A stretch of 64,000 nt of DNA from Demequina lutea (GTDB lineage: Bacteria; Actinomycetota; Actinomycetes; Actinomycetales; Demequinaceae). The notes under the pieces were generated by a model. The model had not been told where the DNA came from and made no database searches. It worked only from the letters and a program-made list of their open reading frames with translations. A program made the translations under genes and the position numbers. The stretch spans positions 1,798,001 to 1,862,000 of the forward strand of contig NZ_JACBZO010000001.1 in assembly GCF_013409005.1 (NCBI RefSeq), written 5' to 3'. Positions 9,721 to 19,701 of the stretch are shown here, one piece after another; the stretch's first letter is position 1, and each line of letters begins with the position of its first letter.

Positions 9721-10479
9721 ATGCAGCGAATCAAGGGGGCCCTTGTGGTCCTTGTCGGCCTCACGCTTGGGGGATGCTCGGGCGCCTCCACCGCGAATAC
9801 CGCTTCGAGCACGCCGACCTCGCTCCCGTCGGTGGCGGCCGCCGTGCCCTCTGCCACCCCATCCGATTCGGCCTCACCGACGCCCGTCCCATCGACTTCG
9901 GCGCCCGCCACCACACAGACCACACACACCGCGCCCCCTGTCACCGCTCAAGGCGACCCTTGCACCGATCCGAGCGTCAGCTTCGATGGGCTCGCAGGCA
10001 TCGACTTCGATCGCTACGCGAAGATATGTCTCGGCATGTCGTTCGCCGCAGCGTCGGCCGCGATGCCAGGGCCGCCCGTCAACGGCGAATCGGTGTGCCC
10101 GTGGTACGCCCTATTGCTCACGGTCCAGGATCCCGGGCTGTATGTGGCTGCTATCACGCGACCCGACAATCCCGGCGCCGCGATCTCCATGTTCCGCATG
10201 ACGTGGGAGGGAGACCCTGCTGCGGCCGCAGCCTTCGGGGCCCCCAAAACGGTGAAGGGCATCTCCGTCGGTTCGACGACGGCCGAGGTAACCACGGCGT
10301 ATCCCGCCGCGACAGCCATCTCCATCAATGACATCGCGCGAGGTGCGAGAACTCAACTCGTTGTCGCCGGCCCCGGCGGCACCTCTCTCGTCTTCGACGT
10401 GACCTCGGGCATGGTGAGCGACATGTACTGGGGCACGGGCATTTCACAAGGCGTCAGCGGCGAACTCTGCAACGCGTGA
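9721..10479 (+). CDS. Putative secreted lipoprotein
   Basis: 252 aa. The signal peptide (M-Q-R-I-K-G-A-L-V-V-L-V-G) ends in the lipobox L-G-G-C (cysteine at about residue 18), so it is probably anchored on the outer face of the membrane. A linker rich in Ser, Thr, Pro and Ala (about residues 20-80) leads into a C-terminal domain with four cysteines. I recognise no family. Start: the ATG beginning the signal peptide, not an upstream in-frame ATG. It lies between two paralogous epimerases; a functional link is not shown. Confidence 0.7.
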   Translation: MQRIKGALVVLVGLTLGGCSGASTANTASSTPTSLPSVAAAVPSATPSDSASPTPVPSTSAPATTQTTHTAPPVTAQGDPCTDPSVSFDGLAGIDFDRYAKICLGMSFAAASAAMPGPPVNGESVCPWYALLLTVQDPGLYVAAITRPDNPGAAISMFRMTWEGDPAAAAAFGAPKTVKGISVGSTTAEVTTAYPAATAISINDIARGARTQLVVAGPGGTSLVFDVTSGMVSDMYWGTGISQGVSGELCNA

Positions 10480-10645
10480 CGGCCCGCCACGTCCCTCCGT
10501 CGCTCTCGAGGCATCCATAGGGAAGCGAGAGTGAGATAACTCCTCGCAGCGGTTGAATCGCTTCACTCGACGCCCAAGATGAGGTACAGTACCGGGATCG
10601 TCGAATCGTTTCGATGGATTGCCAAACGGACTGAGGGAGCCCGCT

Positions 10646-11698
10646 GTGCGCGTGTTGTTTGTCGGGGGAACAGGATTGATTTCTTCGGCGGTGTCGCCGC
10701 TCGTCGTGTCGCGAGGACACGACCTCACCCTGATCAATAGGGGCACATCGCTCAAGGCCAACGCCCCAGAAGGTGCGCGCACCATCGTGGCCGACGTCAA
10801 CGACACCGAGGCGTTCCGTGCGGCGATCAAGGCGGACGTGGCAGCCCACGGTGAATACGACTCCGTGGTCCAGTGGATCGGTTTCGACCCCGACCACATC
10901 AGCCGCGACATCGAGACGTTCTCGGGGATCACCAAGCAGTATGTCTTTATCTCGTCCGCGTCGGCTTACGAGACCCCTCCCGGCTTCTACATCACGCACG
11001 AAGACTCGACACCTCTGACCAACCCTTACTGGAAGTACAGCAGGGACAAGGCCGAATCGGAGGCGCGACTCCGCGTCGCCTACGGCGAAACCGGCTTCCC
11101 GTACACCGTTGTGCGGCCGTCACACACGTACGCGCGAACCGACATCCCCGCCGCGATCAACTCGTGGACGCACCCGTGGACCGTCGTCGACCGCATGGAG
11201 CGCGGCGCACCGATCCTCATGCATGGAGACGGCACGAGCCTGTGGACCGTGACGGATCACAGGGACTTCGCGTTCGCCTTCGTCGGTCTCTTGGGCAACG
11301 AGAAGGCGATCGCGGACGAGTTCCACATCACGTCGGACGACGTCTTGAGTTGGAATCAGATCAACGCGGCCATCGCGAGCGCCGCAGGCCTCGATCCCGA
11401 GCGCGTTTACGAGCAGACCGTGTTTATCCCCACCGATCTCCTCGTCCGTTTCGACAGAGAAGCCTTCGAGGGCCCCATCAAGGGCGACAAGGCGAATGCC
11501 GCAATCTTCGACAACTCCAAGGTGCGCTCGCTTGTCCCCGGCTACCGCCCGCAGCACCGCTTCGAAGACTCGATCCACGAGTCGATCGAGTGGTTCATGG
11601 AGAAGCCGGAGCGGCGCAGCGTCGACGCCGCAGCCAACGCCCTGTACGACGATGTTTCCGCGCGCTTCCTTCGCGGCGTAGGAACAATGTTCTCGTAG
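10646..11698 (+). CDS. NAD-dependent epimerase/dehydratase, paralog
   Basis: Extended SDR, 350 aa, similar throughout to the product of 8623-9672. Seen: V-G-G-T-G-L-I-S near residue 6, S-S-A-S-A-Y (about 105), and Y-S-R-D-K as the Y-x3-K pair. The GTG start is chosen because GGGAG lies 8 bp upstream and the Rossmann fold begins at once; an in-frame TTG further upstream would add nine unrelated residues. Substrate unknown. The pair probably arose by duplication. Confidence 0.8.
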   Translation: MRVLFVGGTGLISSAVSPLVVSRGHDLTLINRGTSLKANAPEGARTIVADVNDTEAFRAAIKADVAAHGEYDSVVQWIGFDPDHISRDIETFSGITKQYVFISSASAYETPPGFYITHEDSTPLTNPYWKYSRDKAESEARLRVAYGETGFPYTVVRPSHTYARTDIPAAINSWTHPWTVVDRMERGAPILMHGDGTSLWTVTDHRDFAFAFVGLLGNEKAIADEFHITSDDVLSWNQINAAIASAAGLDPERVYEQTVFIPTDLLVRFDREAFEGPIKGDKANAAIFDNSKVRSLVPGYRPQHRFEDSIHESIEWFMEKPERRSVDAAANALYDDVSARFLRGVGTMFS

Positions 11699-11721
11699 CG
11701 CTGCTTGCGCTTCCTTGAGTT

Positions 11722-12834
11722 CTACCGCTTCATCGCCGAGGCGACGTAGTCGAGAAGCTTCTCCCACGCCTCGACAAATGATTGGACGCCTTCGTCCTCG
11801 AGCTGCTTGGTGACGGCATCGATGGACACTCCCGCATCCTCGACGGCCTTGATCGCCGCCCTCGCCGCGTCGTACGTTCCCGTGACGGTGTCCCAGTCGC
11901 CCTCGTGAACAGCGCCGTGGTCGGCCTCGGCTTCCAGCGTTCCCATGGGCATCGTGTTCACGACGCCGCGGGTCACCAACTCATCCACATACATGGTGTC
12001 TGGGTAGTCGGGGTTCTTTACCGAAGTCGACGCCCACAACGGGCGCTGCGGCTGGGCGCCCTCCTTCTCAAGCGCCAGGTATCGGGCGCCGGCCAACGTG
12101 TGCTCGTGGATCTCCATGGCGAGCCTCGCGTTGGCGACCGCGGCTTTGCCACGTACGGGGCTCCCGTCCCCGAGGGCCTTGTCGACCTTTGTGTCGACCC
12201 TGCTCACGAAGAATGAGGCAACGGAACGGATCGAGGAGAGGTCAATTCCCGCCTTGTGAGCCTGCTCCAGGCCGGAAAGGTAAGCGTCGATGACCTCGCG
12301 GTAGCGGTCGAGGGCGAAGATGAGGGTCACGTTGACGCTGATTCCCTCGGCGATCGCCGCGGTAATGGCCGGAAGGCCCTCGCGCGTCGCCGGGATCTTG
12401 ATCATGACGTTGGGTCGGTCAACGAGCCACCACAGTTGACGGGCCTCCGCGATGGTCGCGGCCGTATTGCGCGCAAGACGAGGGTCGACCTCGATCGAAA
12501 CCCGACCGTCCATGCCGCCCGACGCATCGTAAGCGGGACGCAACACATCGCAAGCGTCGCGAACATCGGCCGTGGTAATCATCCGTACGGCCTCGTCCAC
12601 GGACACGCCGCGCTCGGCGAGGTCGCTGATCTGGTCGTCGTACATGTCAGAGCCCGAGACGGCCTTGGCGAAGATGCTGGGGTTGGTCGTGACTCCGACG
12701 ACGTTTCGTTCGGCGACGTCCGCGGTGAGCGCTCCCGAACGAAGCCTGTCCCTGCCCAATTCGTCGAGCCAGATTGACACTCCCGCTGCGGCGAGCGCTT
12801 GGAGGGGAGAGTTCTTCAGTGTTGCAGTGGCCAT
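11722..12834 (-). CDS. tal: Transaldolase
   Basis: Moves a dihydroxyacetone unit between sedoheptulose 7-phosphate and glyceraldehyde 3-phosphate in the non-oxidative pentose phosphate pathway. 370 aa, the long actinobacterial form. Seen: the Schiff-base lysine in [16 protein letters not shown] near the start, and R-P-L-W-A-S-T near the C-terminus. AAGGAG is 6 bp before the chosen ATG; the longer open frame upstream has no family support. Divergent from zwf-gnd across 321 bp, so oxidative and non-oxidative branches share a control region. Confidence 0.95.
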   Translation of the reverse strand: MATATLKNSPLQALAAAGVSIWLDELGRDRLRSGALTADVAERNVVGVTTNPSIFAKAVSGSDMYDDQISDLAERGVSVDEAVRMITTADVRDACDVLRPAYDASGGMDGRVSIEVDPRLARNTAATIAEARQLWWLVDRPNVMIKIPATREGLPAITAAIAEGISVNVTLIFALDRYREVIDAYLSGLEQAHKAGIDLSSIRSVASFFVSRVDTKVDKALGDGSPVRGKAAVANARLAMEIHEHTLAGARYLALEKEGAQPQRPLWASTSVKNPDYPDTMYVDELVTRGVVNTMPMGTLEAEADHGAVHEGDWDTVTGTYDAARAAIKAVEDAGVSIDAVTKQLEDEGVQSFVEAWEKLLDYVASAMKR

Positions 12835-13155
12835 CGCGTGCTCCTTTGATCGACAAAGATTGATCGACGGAGGGCGTGTCATCGAGATTCCGCGAGTGGT
12901 TCCCGCGGCCGTCCGGTAAACCGCTATCCGGCTAGCCCTTCGCTTCGGCAACGAACGACACCAGCCATTCGATTCCTGCGCCCCCAAGCCTGACCCAGAT
13001 CATGCCTCGGGCGAAACTGGTAGCGAGCACTTCGTGGAGCGGCCTACTGTCGAATGGTGGGCGCCTGACGCCCCGAGCCGTGTCCCCAACAGCGCTTGTA
13101 CCCAAGAGCGCTACCCAAGCGCGTCGCTCCCCGAGCACGCCTCGAAAGGAGGACC
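12835..13155. other. Intergenic region between divergent tal and zwf
   Basis: Holds the promoters of tal and zwf. Near tal there is a short direct repeat TTGATCGAC. A 23-codon minus-strand frame at 12932-13003 (M-I-W-V-R-L-G-G ending E-A-K-G) contains two Trp codons, but GAGG is only one base from its ATG, so I do not call it a gene. No clear inverted repeat seen. Confidence 0.4.
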
Positions 13156-14592
13156 ATGAGCACCACCAACGTTCATGCAGATGCATTTGTTTTCTTTGGT
13201 GCGAGCGGCGATCTCGCTCGCAAACAGATCTTCCCCGCTCTGCACGCCATGGTCGCGGCGGGAGAACTCGACGTCCCTGTGGTCGGCGTGGCTCACTCCG
13301 GGTGGACGGTTGACGACCTGCGCGACCGGGCAAAGGAGTCGTGTCTGGAAAACGGTATGAAGGACGACGCCGACCTCAAGAAGCTGCTCAAGCTTCTGGA
13401 CTACGTCGACGGCGACTACAAGGACGCCGGGACCTTCGACGCGCTCAAGAAGGCGCTCAAGGGCGCCTCCAGGCCGACACACTATCTCGCCATCCCGCCC
13501 TCACTCTTTGGAACCGTCATTGACGGCCTGCGCGGCACGGGCCTTCACAAGGACGCCCGCGTAATCGTGGAGAAGCCCTTCGGTCGCGACCTCGCCTCCG
13601 CCGGAAAGCTCGACGAGTTGGTCGACAGGGCATTCCCCGAGGATGCGATCTTCCGCATCGATCACTACCTCGGCAAGGACGAGATCATGAACCTGTTGTA
13701 CTTCAGGTTCGCGAATTCGATCTTTGAGCCAGTGTGGAATCGCGATCACATCGACCACATCGAGATCACCGTTGCCGAGGACTTTGGCGTACAGGGACGC
13801 GGCGCGTTTTACGAGTCCGCGGGCGCACTGCGAGACGTCGTCGAGAACCACATCTTCCAGGTGGTCGCGCTGCTCGGCATGGAACCCCCCTCCTACCAGG
13901 GCTATGAAGCGGTGCAGCAGGCCAAGGAGTCGGTGTTCCGCGCCATGCGGCCGCTCGCGCGCGAAGACCTGGTGCGTGGGCAATTCGACGGATACAAGGA
14001 CGAAGAGGGAGTGGCCGCCGATTCGGACGTCGAGACCTTCGCAGCCGTGCGCCTCTACATCGACTCGTGGCGCTGGTCGGGGGTGCCGTGGCTCCTGCGG
14101 ACCGGCAAGAAGCTTGCCGTCACGGCCGGCGAGGTCGTCGTGTTCTTCAAGCGACCCCCCCAAGTCCTGTTCGAGGACGCCGAGGCGGACAAGACCCCGA
14201 ATTACCTGCGCTTTCGACTATCGCCCATTTCAGAAATCGCACTGGCGGCCCGAGTGAAGACACCGGGCCAGGAATTCACTGGCACCCAGCAGGAGTTTGT
14301 GCTTCACACCGAGAGCCCGCTCGAGCGCGCGCCCTATGAACGGCTGCTGTCCGACGCCATGAAGGGCGACAAGGCACTGTTCACGTCCCGGGGCTCGGTC
14401 GAGGCGGCATGGCGAGTCGTCAATGACGTCCTCACCGACCACGCCGCGGCATTGCCGTACGCCCCAGGAACCTGGGGCCCCAAAGCTGCGGACGCCCTCG
14501 CGGCTGACTGGGGCGGCTGGCGCGAACCGGTCGACGACAAAGAGATAGCGGGCTCCCCATCAGGCACCACCACAACCCAGGAGAAGTCATGA
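13156..14592 (+). CDS. zwf: Glucose-6-phosphate dehydrogenase
   Basis: First step of the oxidative pentose phosphate pathway, making NADPH and 6-phosphogluconolactone. 478 aa, slightly short for the family. Seen: G-A-S-G-D-L-A-R-K for the dinucleotide (about residues 14-22) and the active-site segment R-I-D-H-Y-L-G-K-D (about 171-179). AGGAGG is 5 bp before the ATG. The stop overlaps the gnd start as ATGA, so the two are translationally coupled. The last 20 residues are hydrophilic and not conserved. Confidence 0.95.
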   Translation: MSTTNVHADAFVFFGASGDLARKQIFPALHAMVAAGELDVPVVGVAHSGWTVDDLRDRAKESCLENGMKDDADLKKLLKLLDYVDGDYKDAGTFDALKKALKGASRPTHYLAIPPSLFGTVIDGLRGTGLHKDARVIVEKPFGRDLASAGKLDELVDRAFPEDAIFRIDHYLGKDEIMNLLYFRFANSIFEPVWNRDHIDHIEITVAEDFGVQGRGAFYESAGALRDVVENHIFQVVALLGMEPPSYQGYEAVQQAKESVFRAMRPLAREDLVRGQFDGYKDEEGVAADSDVETFAAVRLYIDSWRWSGVPWLLRTGKKLAVTAGEVVVFFKRPPQVLFEDAEADKTPNYLRFRLSPISEIALAARVKTPGQEFTGTQQEFVLHTESPLERAPYERLLSDAMKGDKALFTSRGSVEAAWRVVNDVLTDHAAALPYAPGTWGPKAADALAADWGGWREPVDDKEIAGSPSGTTTTQEKS

Positions 14593-15632
14593 CAACAGAC
14601 ACGCCCATGCAAATCGGCATGGTGGGACTCGGTCGTATGGGAACAGGCCTTTCCAGGCGCCTCATGAAGGATGGCCACACCGTCGCCGTCAACGACGTGA
14701 GCACCGATGCCGTCGACAAACTTGCGAAGGAGGGCGCGGTTCCGGTTCACGAGCTTGCAGGCTTCGCGTCGGCCCTCGACGCTCCCCGCACGGTGTGGGT
14801 CATGGTCCCCGCAGGGCAGATCACGGACCACGTGATCGCGGCACTATCCGACGTGCTCTCTCCCGGCGACACCATCATCGACGGAGGCAACACCTACTAC
14901 CGCGACGACTTGCGGCACGCGACTGAACTCGTCGAAGCCGGCATCGGCCTGATCGATGTCGGCACATCGGGCGGCGTGTGGGGTTTCGAGCGCGGATTCA
15001 GCCTCATGATCGGCGGAAACGACGCCGACGTGGAACGCCTCACCCCGATCTTCCGCACGATCGCCCCCGGAATCGACGCCGAGGAACGCACTCCCGGAAA
15101 GTCCGGCGACCCGCTGCCTGGCGAGGAGGGATGGCTTCACTGCGGGCCCAGCGGTTCCGGTCACTTCGTCAAGATGGTCCACAACGGGATCGAGTATGGA
15201 CTGATGGCGGCGTACGCGGAGGGCCTTAATGTGCTCAAGAACGCGAATGCGGGCAACCGCGAGGTGACCGCCAATGCCGAGACGGCACCCATGTCGAACC
15301 CGGAGTTCTACCAATACGACATCGACACCGCACAGGTGGCCGAGGTGTGGCGCCGCGGCTCCGTGATTCAGTCGTGGCTGCTCGACCTGACCGCAGAGGC
15401 TCTCAGCACGTCGCCCGACCTCGAGGAGTTCTCCGGCCACGTTTCGGATTCCGGCGAGGGCAGGTGGACATCGATCGCCGCGATCGACGAGGGCGTACCC
15501 ACTCCCGTGCTGACCACAGCGCTGTACTCGCGCTTCGCGTCCCGAGACCTGGACATCTTCTCCGAGAAGGTCCTCAGCGCGATGCGCAAGGGCTTCGGCG
15601 GCCACGCGGAAAGCAAGCCCACCGGGGAGTAA
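14589..15632 (+). CDS. gnd: 6-phosphogluconate dehydrogenase, decarboxylating, short form
   Basis: Oxidises and decarboxylates 6-phosphogluconate to ribulose 5-phosphate. 347 aa, the short GntZ/YqeC-type subfamily rather than the roughly 470-aa form. Seen: G-L-G-R-M-G near the N-terminus, G-T-S-G-G-V-W-G (about residue 125) and K-M-V-H-N-G-I-E-Y (about 195) with the catalytic lysine. Short forms are often NAD-preferring; the cofactor here is not decided by what I can see. Coupled to zwf by a 4-bp overlap. Confidence 0.93.
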   Translation: MTTDTPMQIGMVGLGRMGTGLSRRLMKDGHTVAVNDVSTDAVDKLAKEGAVPVHELAGFASALDAPRTVWVMVPAGQITDHVIAALSDVLSPGDTIIDGGNTYYRDDLRHATELVEAGIGLIDVGTSGGVWGFERGFSLMIGGNDADVERLTPIFRTIAPGIDAEERTPGKSGDPLPGEEGWLHCGPSGSGHFVKMVHNGIEYGLMAAYAEGLNVLKNANAGNREVTANAETAPMSNPEFYQYDIDTAQVAEVWRRGSVIQSWLLDLTAEALSTSPDLEEFSGHVSDSGEGRWTSIAAIDEGVPTPVLTTALYSRFASRDLDIFSEKVLSAMRKGFGGHAESKPTGE

Positions 15633-15789
15633 TCCACTCCACCGCTGGGCACCGGTTCAGCTCCTTCTGGTTTTGCCTTTTGCTCTCAGCGAGACAAACG
15701 TCCCGCCTCATGGCGCACATGCAACGGCAAAATTTGGGTAAAGTTCGGGTTCGGGTACTTTTGCGTGCCCGCGTTCCAAGGGAGCACAT

Positions 15790-17703
15790 GTGAGCACCAC
15801 CGCCGAGTCCGCAGTCCCGCTCTTTGTCGACATGCCGGCGTCCGTGCGCGCGGCCATCGCGGCGAGTCCTCGTGTGGTGATCCCCGCCACGCGGGCGGAG
15901 CTCTATCAGCTCGCTCTCGGCCCCGAGGGCGGGCCAGTCTTCTCGGTCGACTACGAGGCCAATGGCGAGACGGTCACCGAGGCCACCGTGACGCGGTGTC
16001 GCAACGGCATCGCAGTCAACTACCCCGAGGACTACATGCGCAGGCGCGACCCTCGCTGCATGCTCATCGCGGACGAACGCCCCACGAACAAGGACCGCTA
16101 CATCGACCGCTTCGGAGAGAGCTTCGACCGGGTCAAGCAAGAGACGCTCGATTGGCTTGCCACTCAGGAGCTCGTGGTCGTTCCCTTCAAGGCGGGAGGA
16201 CTCACTTTCGGCTCGCCCTCGCTCGCGGTCATGCCGCTCAACTCGGCGTTCTTCGCGCTGACCCTCGTTGACCTCCAGGGCTGGGTCACGTTCGAGGAAC
16301 TCGGCGAGTACACGCCGCGCTCGATCCTGTACGTCGCTCCCCCGTTCCGCCAGACGCACTACGAAGGCAAGCAGGTTGTCGTCCACGACCGCAGCGAGAC
16401 CTTGCACGAGATTTTCGCCTACAACTTGTACCCGGGCCCGAGCGCCAAGAAGGGCGTGTTCTCCGTCCTGCTCGACATCGGCGAACAAGAGGGCTGGATC
16501 ACCGCCCACGCCTCGAGCGTCCGCGTCACCACGCCATACGACAACGAGACGATCGTCATGCACGAGGGCGCCTCCGGCGGAGGAAAGTCCGAGATGTGCC
16601 AGGACCTGCGACGCGAGGATGACGGCCGCATCCTGCTGGGGATGAATGTCATCACACGCGAGCCGTACTACATCACGCTCAGCGAGACCTGTGAGCTCAG
16701 CCCGGTCACCGACGACATGACCCTGTGCCACCCAGCGGTACAGACCGGGGACGGCCGCATGGTTGTGGCCGATGCCGAGGACGGCTGGTTCGTGCGGGTC
16801 GACAACCTCCGTCAGTACGGCGAGGACGTTCACTTCGAGCGCGCGGTGATCCACCCCAAGGAGCCGCTCGTGTTCTTCAACATGGACGGCGCCCCGGATG
16901 CCACGGTGCTGCCGTGGGAGCACACGCTCGACTCCAACGGAAAGCCGTGCCCCAACCCGCGCGTGGTGATCCCCCGCTCGAACATCGACAACATCATCAA
17001 CACTCCAGAGTCGGTCGATGTGCGCACCTTTGGAGTACGCATGCCGGCGTGCACGAGCGACAAGCCCACGTACGGCATCATGGGCATGACCCACTTCGTG
17101 CCGCCGTCGATCGCCTGGTTGTGGCGCCTCATCGCGCCGCGCGGAGACAAGAACCCCTCGATCGGAGAGGCCGCCGACGCCGTCGAAAGGCTCGAGCACG
17201 GCGGCATGGTCGCAGAGGGCGTCGGCTCGTATTGGCCCTTCTCGACCGGAACCAAGGTCGATGCCGCGAACCTGCTGCTCCGCCAGATCATGGCCTACCC
17301 ACGCACGCGCTACGTGCTCACGCCCAATCAGCACATCGGCGCCTACAAGGTGGGATTCTCTGCCGAGTGGCTGACGCGCGAGTGGCTCGCCCGTAAGGGT
17401 GGCGGCCGCATGCGCGCCAACCAGCTCGAGCCCGCCCGTTGCGCCCTCTTCGGCTACACGCCCACCGAGATCACGCTCGACGGCCAGCCGGTGCGCCGCA
17501 CACTCCTGACACCAGAATTGCAGTCCGGAGTGGGCGTGACCGCTTACGACGCGGGTGCGGCGATTCTCGCGGGGTTCTTCAAGGCGGAGCTGCAGCAGTT
17601 CCTCACCGACGACATAGACCCGTTGGGCCGCCAGATCATCGAACTTTGCATGTCCGATGGGACGATCGAGGACTACGAGACCCTCACTCCGATGTTCCTG
17701 TAG
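15790..17703 (+). CDS. DUF4914-like protein with PEPCK-like P-loop
   Basis: 637 aa, cytoplasmic, no signal or membrane segment. From memory it belongs to the uncharacterised DUF4914 family. A phosphate-binding loop E-G-A-S-G-G-G-K-S-E-M lies at about residues 258-268 and resembles the G-x-S-G-x-G-K-[ST] kinase-1a loop of PEP carboxykinase and HPr kinase. D-G-W-F-V-R-V-D-N-L about 70 residues on may be the second metal or ATP motif. Start is the GTG with AAGGGAG 6 bp upstream; an ATG 2 bp earlier meets a stop at once. It follows zwf-gnd by 157 bp, suggesting (weakly) a central-carbon role. Confidence 0.65.
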   Translation: MSTTAESAVPLFVDMPASVRAAIAASPRVVIPATRAELYQLALGPEGGPVFSVDYEANGETVTEATVTRCRNGIAVNYPEDYMRRRDPRCMLIADERPTNKDRYIDRFGESFDRVKQETLDWLATQELVVVPFKAGGLTFGSPSLAVMPLNSAFFALTLVDLQGWVTFEELGEYTPRSILYVAPPFRQTHYEGKQVVVHDRSETLHEIFAYNLYPGPSAKKGVFSVLLDIGEQEGWITAHASSVRVTTPYDNETIVMHEGASGGGKSEMCQDLRREDDGRILLGMNVITREPYYITLSETCELSPVTDDMTLCHPAVQTGDGRMVVADAEDGWFVRVDNLRQYGEDVHFERAVIHPKEPLVFFNMDGAPDATVLPWEHTLDSNGKPCPNPRVVIPRSNIDNIINTPESVDVRTFGVRMPACTSDKPTYGIMGMTHFVPPSIAWLWRLIAPRGDKNPSIGEAADAVERLEHGGMVAEGVGSYWPFSTGTKVDAANLLLRQIMAYPRTRYVLTPNQHIGAYKVGFSAEWLTREWLARKGGGRMRANQLEPARCALFGYTPTEITLDGQPVRRTLLTPELQSGVGVTAYDAGAAILAGFFKAELQQFLTDDIDPLGRQIIELCMSDGTIEDYETLTPMFL

Positions 17704-17739
17704 CGTCGCGCGCCCATGGTGCCCGCCTACACTTGCGCC

Positions 17740-18396
17740 ATGGCCGTCACCGACTTGAGCCAAGCAACCCAGGACTACCTCAAGTGCGTCTGGACGCTCC
17801 AAGAGTGGTCGGAGGGCGCGGTGTCGATGACGGCGCTCGCCGAACGCCTGGGAGTGCGCACCTCGACCGCATCGGACGGAATCAAGAAGCTCGTCGAGCA
17901 GGGCCTCGTCGAGCACATCGCGTACGGTGGCATCACCCTCACGCACGCGGGTCGCGCGCACGCCATCGCCATGGTCAGGCGCCATCGCCTGCTCGAGACG
18001 TACCTGGTAAGCGCCTTGGGTTACGGCTGGGACGAGGTCCATGACGAGGCGGAGGTCCTTGAGCACGCGGTGTCTGATCGCATGCTGGACGCGATTGACA
18101 CGCTTCTGGGTCACCCCACGCGAGACCCGCATGGCGACCCCATCCCATCAGCGGGCGGAGATGCCCACCTGCCCGATGCGGTCACGCTCGCGCAGGCGGC
18201 GCCGGGAATGGCCACCGTGGTACGCGTCTCCGATGCGGATCCCGAAAGGCTGCGGCGCTTCGCTCAGGCGGGAATTGTGCCGGACGTGCCGGTTGAGGTC
18301 GCGCATGCCGGAGAAGCGCGCGTGGGTGAGACGACGATCGCGTTGAAGTCTGACGACGCGGCGGCCGTGTGGGTCACCACAGCCCAGCAAAGGTAA
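17740..18396 (+). CDS. mntR: DtxR/MntR-family metal-dependent regulator
   Basis: 218 aa. The N-terminal winged helix spans residues 5-70 (L-A-E-R-L-G-V-R-T-S-T-A-S-D-G-I-K-K-L), followed by the metal-binding dimerisation region with H-R-L-L-E-T-Y-L and, at the C-terminus, an FeoA/SH3-like domain. It runs convergently with mntH, their ends overlapping by 23 bp, so a manganese-sensing role is likely. The start at M-A-V-T-D-L is the usual family start; an upstream ATG adds eight residues without support. Confidence 0.85.
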   Translation: MAVTDLSQATQDYLKCVWTLQEWSEGAVSMTALAERLGVRTSTASDGIKKLVEQGLVEHIAYGGITLTHAGRAHAIAMVRRHRLLETYLVSALGYGWDEVHDEAEVLEHAVSDRMLDAIDTLLGHPTRDPHGDPIPSAGGDAHLPDAVTLAQAAPGMATVVRVSDADPERLRRFAQAGIVPDVPVEVAHAGEARVGETTIALKSDDAAAVWVTTAQQR

Positions 18397-19696
18397 TGCC
18401 CAGGAGCGCCACATTGAGCGCCAGGATCAGGCCCACCACCAGCCACGAGACGGAACGCAGCACCACTGCCGTGGCGTGCCCTCCCATGACTTCGCGAGAG
18501 GACGTGAGCCTCACGAGCGGGATGAGGGCAAACGGGATTCCGAGGCTCAATACCACCTGACTGATCACGAGCGCTTGCGTGGGATTGGTACCGATACTGA
18601 GCACGATGAGCGCGGGCACCAGGGTGACGAGGCGCCGCACCAGCAAAGGAATGCGTCGCTTGATGAGCCCCCCCATCACCATCGCGCCCGCGTATGCTCC
18701 CACCGACGTGGAGGCAAGCCCCGACGCCAAGAGGCCGATGGCGAAGATGACGCCGATCGCCGGACCGAGTGCGACGACGATCGCGTGGTGCGCGCCCGCG
18801 ATGGTGTCGGTCCCCGCAACTCCCCGCAGAGAGCCCGCGGCGAGCAACAGCATGGCGATGTTCACCGAACCAGCGATCACGAGCGACCACATCACATCGA
18901 TCTTCGTGGCACGCAGCAAACGGGGAAGGCGGGCAAGGTGCGCGATCGCGGCTTCCGCATCCGCTTCGGCCGCTACTCCCGGACCCTTGAAATCGTCCGG
19001 TCGTCGATTCTCCGTGCCGAAGGATGGCAAGTGACGGTCACGCGCCAACGCAGAGTGCAGGTAGATGGCATGCGGCATCACGGTGGCACCCAGCATCGAT
19101 GCCGCGAGCACCACGGTGCCGGAACCCGCGAATTGCGGCAGTAGTCCGCCCGCGGCGCCAACCCAATCGACGGGGCTCACGAACAATCCCGCGAGAAAGC
19201 CGAATGCGATGACTGCGAGGAGCCCCATGATGACGAATTCAAAGGGCTGCTGCCCCCGTCGCGATTGGACGGAAAGAAGCACCATCGAGACTGCGCCGGT
19301 GATGACGCCGCCCCACACGAGAGGGAGATGAAACAGCAGGCCGAGGGCGATCGCTCCGCCCACGACCTCTGCCACATCCGTCGCCGCCGCTACCACCTCG
19401 GCCTGTAGCCAGAAGGAGAGCCGCTTCCCGCGCCCCATGCGCACGGCCAGCAGTTCGGGAAGCGACCGCCCGGTCACCAGACCGAGCTTGGCGCTCAGAT
19501 ATTGGACGAGCACGGCCATGGCGTTTGAAGCCACCAGCACCCACACAAGCAGGTAGCCGTACTGCGCGCCGGCCGTGAGATTTGCGGCGACGTTGCCGGG
19601 GTCTACGTAGGCGATCGACGCCACAAAGGCGGGGCCAAGCAGGCGCCACAGGCCACGCTCAGGGTGGGTCTTCGCCCGCTGAAACACCGGCGCCAT
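18374..19696 (-). CDS. mntH: Nramp-family manganese/divalent metal transporter
   Basis: Proton-coupled uptake of Mn(II), possibly Fe(II), across the inner membrane. 440 aa, 11 helices expected. Seen: the metal-site motif D-P-G-N in helix 1 (about residues 34-37) and M-P-H in helix 6 (V-M-P-H-A-I-Y-L). The ATG reading M-A-P-V-F-Q was preferred to a TTG 24 bp upstream, because that extension lies in an inverted repeat and a -10-like hexamer. No clear ribosome-binding site is present. Confidence 0.92.
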   Translation of the reverse strand: MAPVFQRAKTHPERGLWRLLGPAFVASIAYVDPGNVAANLTAGAQYGYLLVWVLVASNAMAVLVQYLSAKLGLVTGRSLPELLAVRMGRGKRLSFWLQAEVVAAATDVAEVVGGAIALGLLFHLPLVWGGVITGAVSMVLLSVQSRRGQQPFEFVIMGLLAVIAFGFLAGLFVSPVDWVGAAGGLLPQFAGSGTVVLAASMLGATVMPHAIYLHSALARDRHLPSFGTENRRPDDFKGPGVAAEADAEAAIAHLARLPRLLRATKIDVMWSLVIAGSVNIAMLLLAAGSLRGVAGTDTIAGAHHAIVVALGPAIGVIFAIGLLASGLASTSVGAYAGAMVMGGLIKRRIPLLVRRLVTLVPALIVLSIGTNPTQALVISQVVLSLGIPFALIPLVRLTSSREVMGGHATAVVLRSVSWLVVGLILALNVALLGITFAGLW

Positions 19697-19701
19697 CGCA
19701 A

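Noticed and set aside
12932..13003. 23-codon Trp-containing frame upstream of tal
   Set aside because: GAGG is one base from ATG, no hairpin follows, and tal has no reason for Trp control.
15574..18132. 852-codon open frame antisense to the DUF4914-like gene
   Set aside because: Its composition (Arg, His, Val, Gly) is that of a GC-rich shadow frame, and it crosses both neighbours of an evident plus-strand gene.
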